Source: Deltaproteobacteria bacterium (GTDB lineage: Bacteria > Chloroflexota > Dehalococcoidia > Dehalococcoidales > BS750m-G39). From it: a stretch of 60,842 nucleotides of DNA. Of this stretch, positions 58,042 to 60,842 are shown one piece after another. Each line of letters starts with the position of its first letter. Within the stretch, counting starts at the first letter, position 1. The notes below the pieces were generated by a model, which was not told the origin of the DNA, did not search any database, and saw only the letters and a list, made by a program, of their open reading frames with translations. The stretch covers positions 1 to 60,842 of the forward strand of contig JAUVYB010000009.1 of the NCBI GenBank assembly GCA_030603275.1, read 5' to 3'. Made by a program: the position numbers and the translations under genes.

Positions 58042-59139
58042 ATGAAGGTTACGCTGAGCGTGATTAAGGCCGACATCGGGGGGTTTGTGGGGCATTCCGA
58101 GTCTCATCCTGATATACTGGCGCTGGCGGCGGAGCACCTGGCCAGGGTCAAGAAAGAGGGGCTGCTCATTGACTGCCGGGTGGCCAAGTGCGGGGATGAC
58201 CTGCAGCTGATTATGACCCACCAGCGCGGTGAGGATGACGAGAAAATCCACAAGTTTGCCTGGGACGTCTTTGTTGACTGCACCGAACTGGCCAAGAGCC
58301 TCAAGCTGCACGGCGCCGGCCAGGACCTGCTGGCCGATGCCTTCTCCGGCAACGTCCGGGGGATGGGGCCGGGGGTGGCCGAGATGGAGTTCGAGGAGCG
58401 CAACGCCGAGACGGTGATTATCTTCATGGCCGATAAGACCTCGGCGGGGGCCTGGAATATGCCGCTGTATAAGATGTTCGCCGACCCCTTTAATACCATC
58501 GGGCTGGTAATTGCCGCCAATATGCACAGCGGTTTTGCCTTCGAGGTGCATGACATTAAAGAAAGCCGCAAGATAACCTTTAACGCTCCCGAGGAGATAT
58601 ATGATTTGCTGGTCTTTATCGGGGCACCGTCGCGCTACATGGTCAAGGCGGTCTACCACCGCATAACCGGCGAGATAGCGGCCTCGTCATCCACCCAGAA
58701 GCTGGCCCTGATTGCCGGCCGCTACGTGGGTAAGGACGACCCGGTCTGCATCGTGCGGGCGCAGGGCGACTTCCCCGCCGTGGGCGAGGTGCTGGAGCCG
58801 TTTACCCTGCCCTTCCTGGTGGAGGGGTGGATGCGGGGCTCGCACCACGGCCCCTTTATGCCGGTAGCGGTCGAGGACAGCACCCCCACCCGCTTCGACG
58901 GGCCGCCCCGGGTGGTAGCCCTCGGCTTCCAGCTTGCGGAGGGCAAGCTGGTGGGGCCCCGGGATATGTTCGCCGACAAGTCCTACGACCCCGCCCGAAA
59001 GCAGGCCAACGAGGTCGCCGAGTATATGCGCCGCCACGGGCCCTTTGAGCCGCACCGCCTGCCCCTGGAGGCGATGGAATATACCACCATGCCCGAGGTC
59101 TCCAAGAAGCTGGAAGACCGATTTGTTGACCTCGACTAG
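58042..59139 (+). CDS. fbp: Fructose-1,6-bisphosphate aldolase/phosphatase (archaeal type)
   Basis: A 365-residue bifunctional enzyme making fructose 6-phosphate in gluconeogenesis. Metal and substrate motifs are DIGGFVGHSESH at the N terminus, CGDDLQLIMTH, SGNVRGMGPG, ADKTSAGAWNMPLYK with the Schiff-base-type lysine region, and MRGSHHGPFMPV. Typical of archaea and early-branching, mainly autotrophic bacteria. It shares a likely transcript with cobA (30 bp apart). Confidence 0.96.
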   Translation: MKVTLSVIKADIGGFVGHSESHPDILALAAEHLARVKKEGLLIDCRVAKCGDDLQLIMTHQRGEDDEKIHKFAWDVFVDCTELAKSLKLHGAGQDLLADAFSGNVRGMGPGVAEMEFEERNAETVIIFMADKTSAGAWNMPLYKMFADPFNTIGLVIAANMHSGFAFEVHDIKESRKITFNAPEEIYDLLVFIGAPSRYMVKAVYHRITGEIAASSSTQKLALIAGRYVGKDDPVCIVRAQGDFPAVGEVLEPFTLPFLVEGWMRGSHHGPFMPVAVEDSTPTRFDGPPRVVALGFQLAEGKLVGPRDMFADKSYDPARKQANEVAEYMRRHGPFEPHRLPLEAMEYTTMPEVSKKLEDRFVDLD

Positions 59140-59200
59140 GGAAAGGGCTATCATTTTATCAGGGGTGGATGACGGTTGAGTCGCTTTTTCTGGAGTCCCA

Positions 59201-59803
59201 TTGCCGGATAAACTGCTATTAGCCACCAGTAACCGGGGCAAGGCGCGGGAACTTGAAGAGCTGCTCCGGGAGTTGCCCATGGAGCTGGTCCTGCCCGGGG
59301 AGCTGGGTATTACCACCGAGGTGGAGGAGACGGGCAGTAGCCTGGAGGAGAACGCCCGCCTTAAAGCGACCGTCCTGGCTAAAGAGAGCCGGCTGTTAGC
59401 CCTGGCCGACGATTCCGGGCTGGAGGTGGAGGCGCTGGGGGGTGAGCCGGGGCCGCTTTCGGCGCGCTATGCCGGCGAGGGCGCTTCGGATAAAGACCGG
59501 GTAGACTATTTGCTGGCTAAATTAAAAGGGGTGCCCCGCCAGAAGCGCACCGCCCGTTTCCGGTGCGTCATCGCCATCGCCACGCCGGAGGGTGAGGTGG
59601 AGCTCTGCCCCGGGGAGTGCCAGGGCTTGATTATCTTTGAGCCCAGGGGGGAGAAGGGCTTCGGCTACGACCCGGTCTTCTACTTCCCCGGGTTGGACAA
59701 GACCATGGCCGAGCTGCCTTTAGAGGTTAAGAATAAGGTGAGCCACCGGGGGGCGGCGGCCCGGGAGGCGGTTAAATATTTAAGGAGAAAGTATAACCTA
59801 TGA
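59201..59803 (+). CDS. rdgB: Non-canonical purine NTP pyrophosphatase (RdgB/HAM1)
   Basis: Hydrolyses dITP/XTP to clean the nucleotide pool. The 200-residue protein has LATSNRGKARELEELL, ADDSGLEVEALGGEPGPLSARYAG, RFRCVIAIATP, EKGFGYDPVFYFP and KNKVSHRGAAAREAV. TTG start with GGAG five bases before. It overlaps moaA by 4 bp. Confidence 0.95.
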   Translation: MPDKLLLATSNRGKARELEELLRELPMELVLPGELGITTEVEETGSSLEENARLKATVLAKESRLLALADDSGLEVEALGGEPGPLSARYAGEGASDKDRVDYLLAKLKGVPRQKRTARFRCVIAIATPEGEVELCPGECQGLIIFEPRGEKGFGYDPVFYFPGLDKTMAELPLEVKNKVSHRGAAAREAVKYLRRKYNL

Positions 59804-60786
59804 CCGGACTTTCCGATTCCTTCCAGCGTCCCATAAATTATCTGCGCATATCGGTTACCGACCGCTGTAACCTGCGCTGTATCTACTGCATGCCCGCCGA
59901 GGGGGTTGACCTGAGGCCGCATGGCGATATCTTGAGCTACGAGGAAATCTATACTATAGCCCGGGCCGCCGCCGAGCTGGGGATAAACAAGCTGAGAATC
60001 ACCGGCGGCGAGCCTCTGATAAGGCTGGGACTGCCCCGGCTTATTGAGATGCTGGCTGGCATAGAGTCTATCGACGATATTGCCCTGACCACCAACGGCG
60101 TCCGGCTGGCTGAATATGCCGCCGAGCTGAAAGCGGCCGGGCTGAAGCGGGTGAATGTCAGCCTGGATACCCTTAAACCGGATAGATTTAAGCGCATTAC
60201 CCGCGGCCAGAGCGAGTTGAAGCAGGTGCTTGAGGGCATCGAGGTGGCGCGGGGGGTGGGGCTGGAGCCGGTAAAGCTTAACATGGTGGTTATGTCCGGC
60301 GTCAACGACGACGAGCTTTTAGATTTTGCCGCCAAAACCATTGACGGGGAATGGCACGTAAGATTTATCGAGCTGATGCCCGTCGCTGGCAATGGCGATA
60401 ACGCCCCGCGCTTTGTTGCCGCCACCGAGATGAGAAAGCGGCTTGAGCCGCTGGGGGAGCTGGAGCCCTGCCTGCCCGGAGTCGGCAACGGGCCGGCCAA
60501 GTATTTCCGTTTGCCCGGTGCCAGAGGCACCATCGGCTTTATCACCCCGGTCAGCGAGCACTTCTGCTTTAACTGTAACCGCATGCGCCTGACCGCCGAC
60601 GGCAAGCTCCGCCCCTGTCTCTTAAGCGACTACGAGATAGATTTAAAGCAGCCCCTGCGTGACGGCGTATCCAAAGCCGGGCTGAAAAAACTGTTCAAGC
60701 AGGCGGTGGCCGAAAAGCCGATGCAACACGGGCTGGCCCAGGGCCAGGTGCCCAACGGCCGCCCGTTCTCCCACGTGGGGGGCTAG
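59800..60786 (+). CDS. moaA: GTP 3',8-cyclase MoaA
   Basis: First step of molybdenum/tungsten cofactor synthesis, needed by the AOR and the molybdopterin oxidoreductase here. The 328-residue radical SAM enzyme has the N-terminal cluster DRCNLRCIYCMP and the C-terminal cluster HFCFNCNRMRLTADGKLRPCL, the GEPLIR motif and the terminal GG of MoaA (SHVGG). Overlaps rdgB; a ribosome-site-like AAGGGGAGG at the window end suggests another gene follows. Confidence 0.97.
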   Translation: MTGLSDSFQRPINYLRISVTDRCNLRCIYCMPAEGVDLRPHGDILSYEEIYTIARAAAELGINKLRITGGEPLIRLGLPRLIEMLAGIESIDDIALTTNGVRLAEYAAELKAAGLKRVNVSLDTLKPDRFKRITRGQSELKQVLEGIEVARGVGLEPVKLNMVVMSGVNDDELLDFAAKTIDGEWHVRFIELMPVAGNGDNAPRFVAATEMRKRLEPLGELEPCLPGVGNGPAKYFRLPGARGTIGFITPVSEHFCFNCNRMRLTADGKLRPCLLSDYEIDLKQPLRDGVSKAGLKKLFKQAVAEKPMQHGLAQGQVPNGRPFSHVGG

Positions 60787-60808
60787 GGTTATCCCATCAT
60801 AACAATCT

Positions 60809-60820
60809 GGGGGGGGGGGG
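60809..60820 (+). repeat. G12 homopolymer between moaA and the next gene
   Basis: Twelve G in a row, followed by AAAAGGGGAGG. A second G12 lies at 28292-28303. Such runs are prone to slippage in vivo and to sequencing error. Confidence 0.9.
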
Positions 60821-60842
60821 AAAAGGGGAGGTAATCTAATAG

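Noticed and set aside
57481-58659. 392-residue open frame on the minus strand across cobA and fbp
   Set aside because: Both genes underneath have unmistakable family motifs. The antisense frame is His/Gly/Leu-rich without any domain, as expected opposite GC-rich codons.

Overview
The window looks like a chromosomal segment of an anaerobic Chloroflexota bacterium, most likely of class Dehalococcoidia or a close relative. This is inferred from gene content: a transcarboxylase-linked partial TCA operon, archaeal-type fructose-1,6-bisphosphate aldolase/phosphatase, tungsten/molybdenum enzymes (an aldehyde:ferredoxin oxidoreductase and an orphan molybdopterin oxidoreductase), corrinoid adenosyltransferase, the AmmeMemoRadiSam trio and many cytosolic one-gene functions. 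There is no rRNA in the window to confirm it. The only tRNA is an initiator tRNA-fMet. Core genes are GC-rich. Several solitary accessory genes are visibly AT-rich.

Layout. 1-1085: IS110-family element abutting mdh. 1105-8632: leftward central-carbon operon (carboxyltransferase 12S-like, 5S/biotin fusion, two-subunit aconitase-like hydratase, isocitrate dehydrogenase, malate dehydrogenase). 8633-11580: repeat-rich spacer, two envelope lipoproteins and an AT-rich islet with a TIR-like protein. 11667-15784: folP-folK-queD, a Trm112-like protein and a molybdopterin oxidoreductase. 16480-20430: two paralogous long coiled-coil proteins around a MerR-like DNA-binding protein. 20505-28291: leftward operon coding a transcobalamin-like secreted protein, two envelope partners and a full ECF transporter, with its probable regulator upstream. 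28441-34625: DUF2089 operon, MoaD/AOR pair, SDR, GspE/PilB-like ATPase. 34793-39190: response regulators and a hybrid kinase. 39407-42389: epimerase and a two-gene islet next to tRNA-fMet. 42441-48941: hydrolase, RarA, a HEPN-type gene, AmmeMemoRadiSam. 49254-51674: coaE, rplU-rpmA-rpmE, DUF1385. 51811-57193: hisI, DUF4238, hisA, a second carboxyltransferase, DUF3800, and a probable small RNA. 57448-60786: cobA, FBPase, rdgB, moaA.

Two dispersed repeat families fill most spacers. Family 1 is GC-rich tandem hairpins of the type TCCCCCTCTCC...GGAGAGGGGGA followed by GAGGGG...CCCCTC, plus a C-rich module of the type TTCCCACCCACCCGCCC. Family 2 is about 120 bp with TTAACATAAC and GAATTGTTTCCCC ends. 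Four solitary AT-rich genes of defence-associated families (TIR-like, HEPN, DUF4238, DUF3800) lie inside these repeat-filled spacers, one of them between perfect 24-bp direct repeats.

The best candidate for an undescribed system is 20505-28291. A two-domain protein with the architecture of animal transcobalamin (alpha/alpha barrel plus transcobalamin-like C-terminal domain), a second lipoprotein with the same C-terminal domain, and an ECF transporter form one overlapping operon under a consensus promoter. Its operator-like palindrome resembles one at the promoter of the adjacent winged-helix regulator, whose leader contains three in-frame 21-bp repeats forming 5-codon mini-ORFs. Corrinoid uptake is the leading inference; the cobA gene at 57448 would then adenosylate the imported corrinoid.
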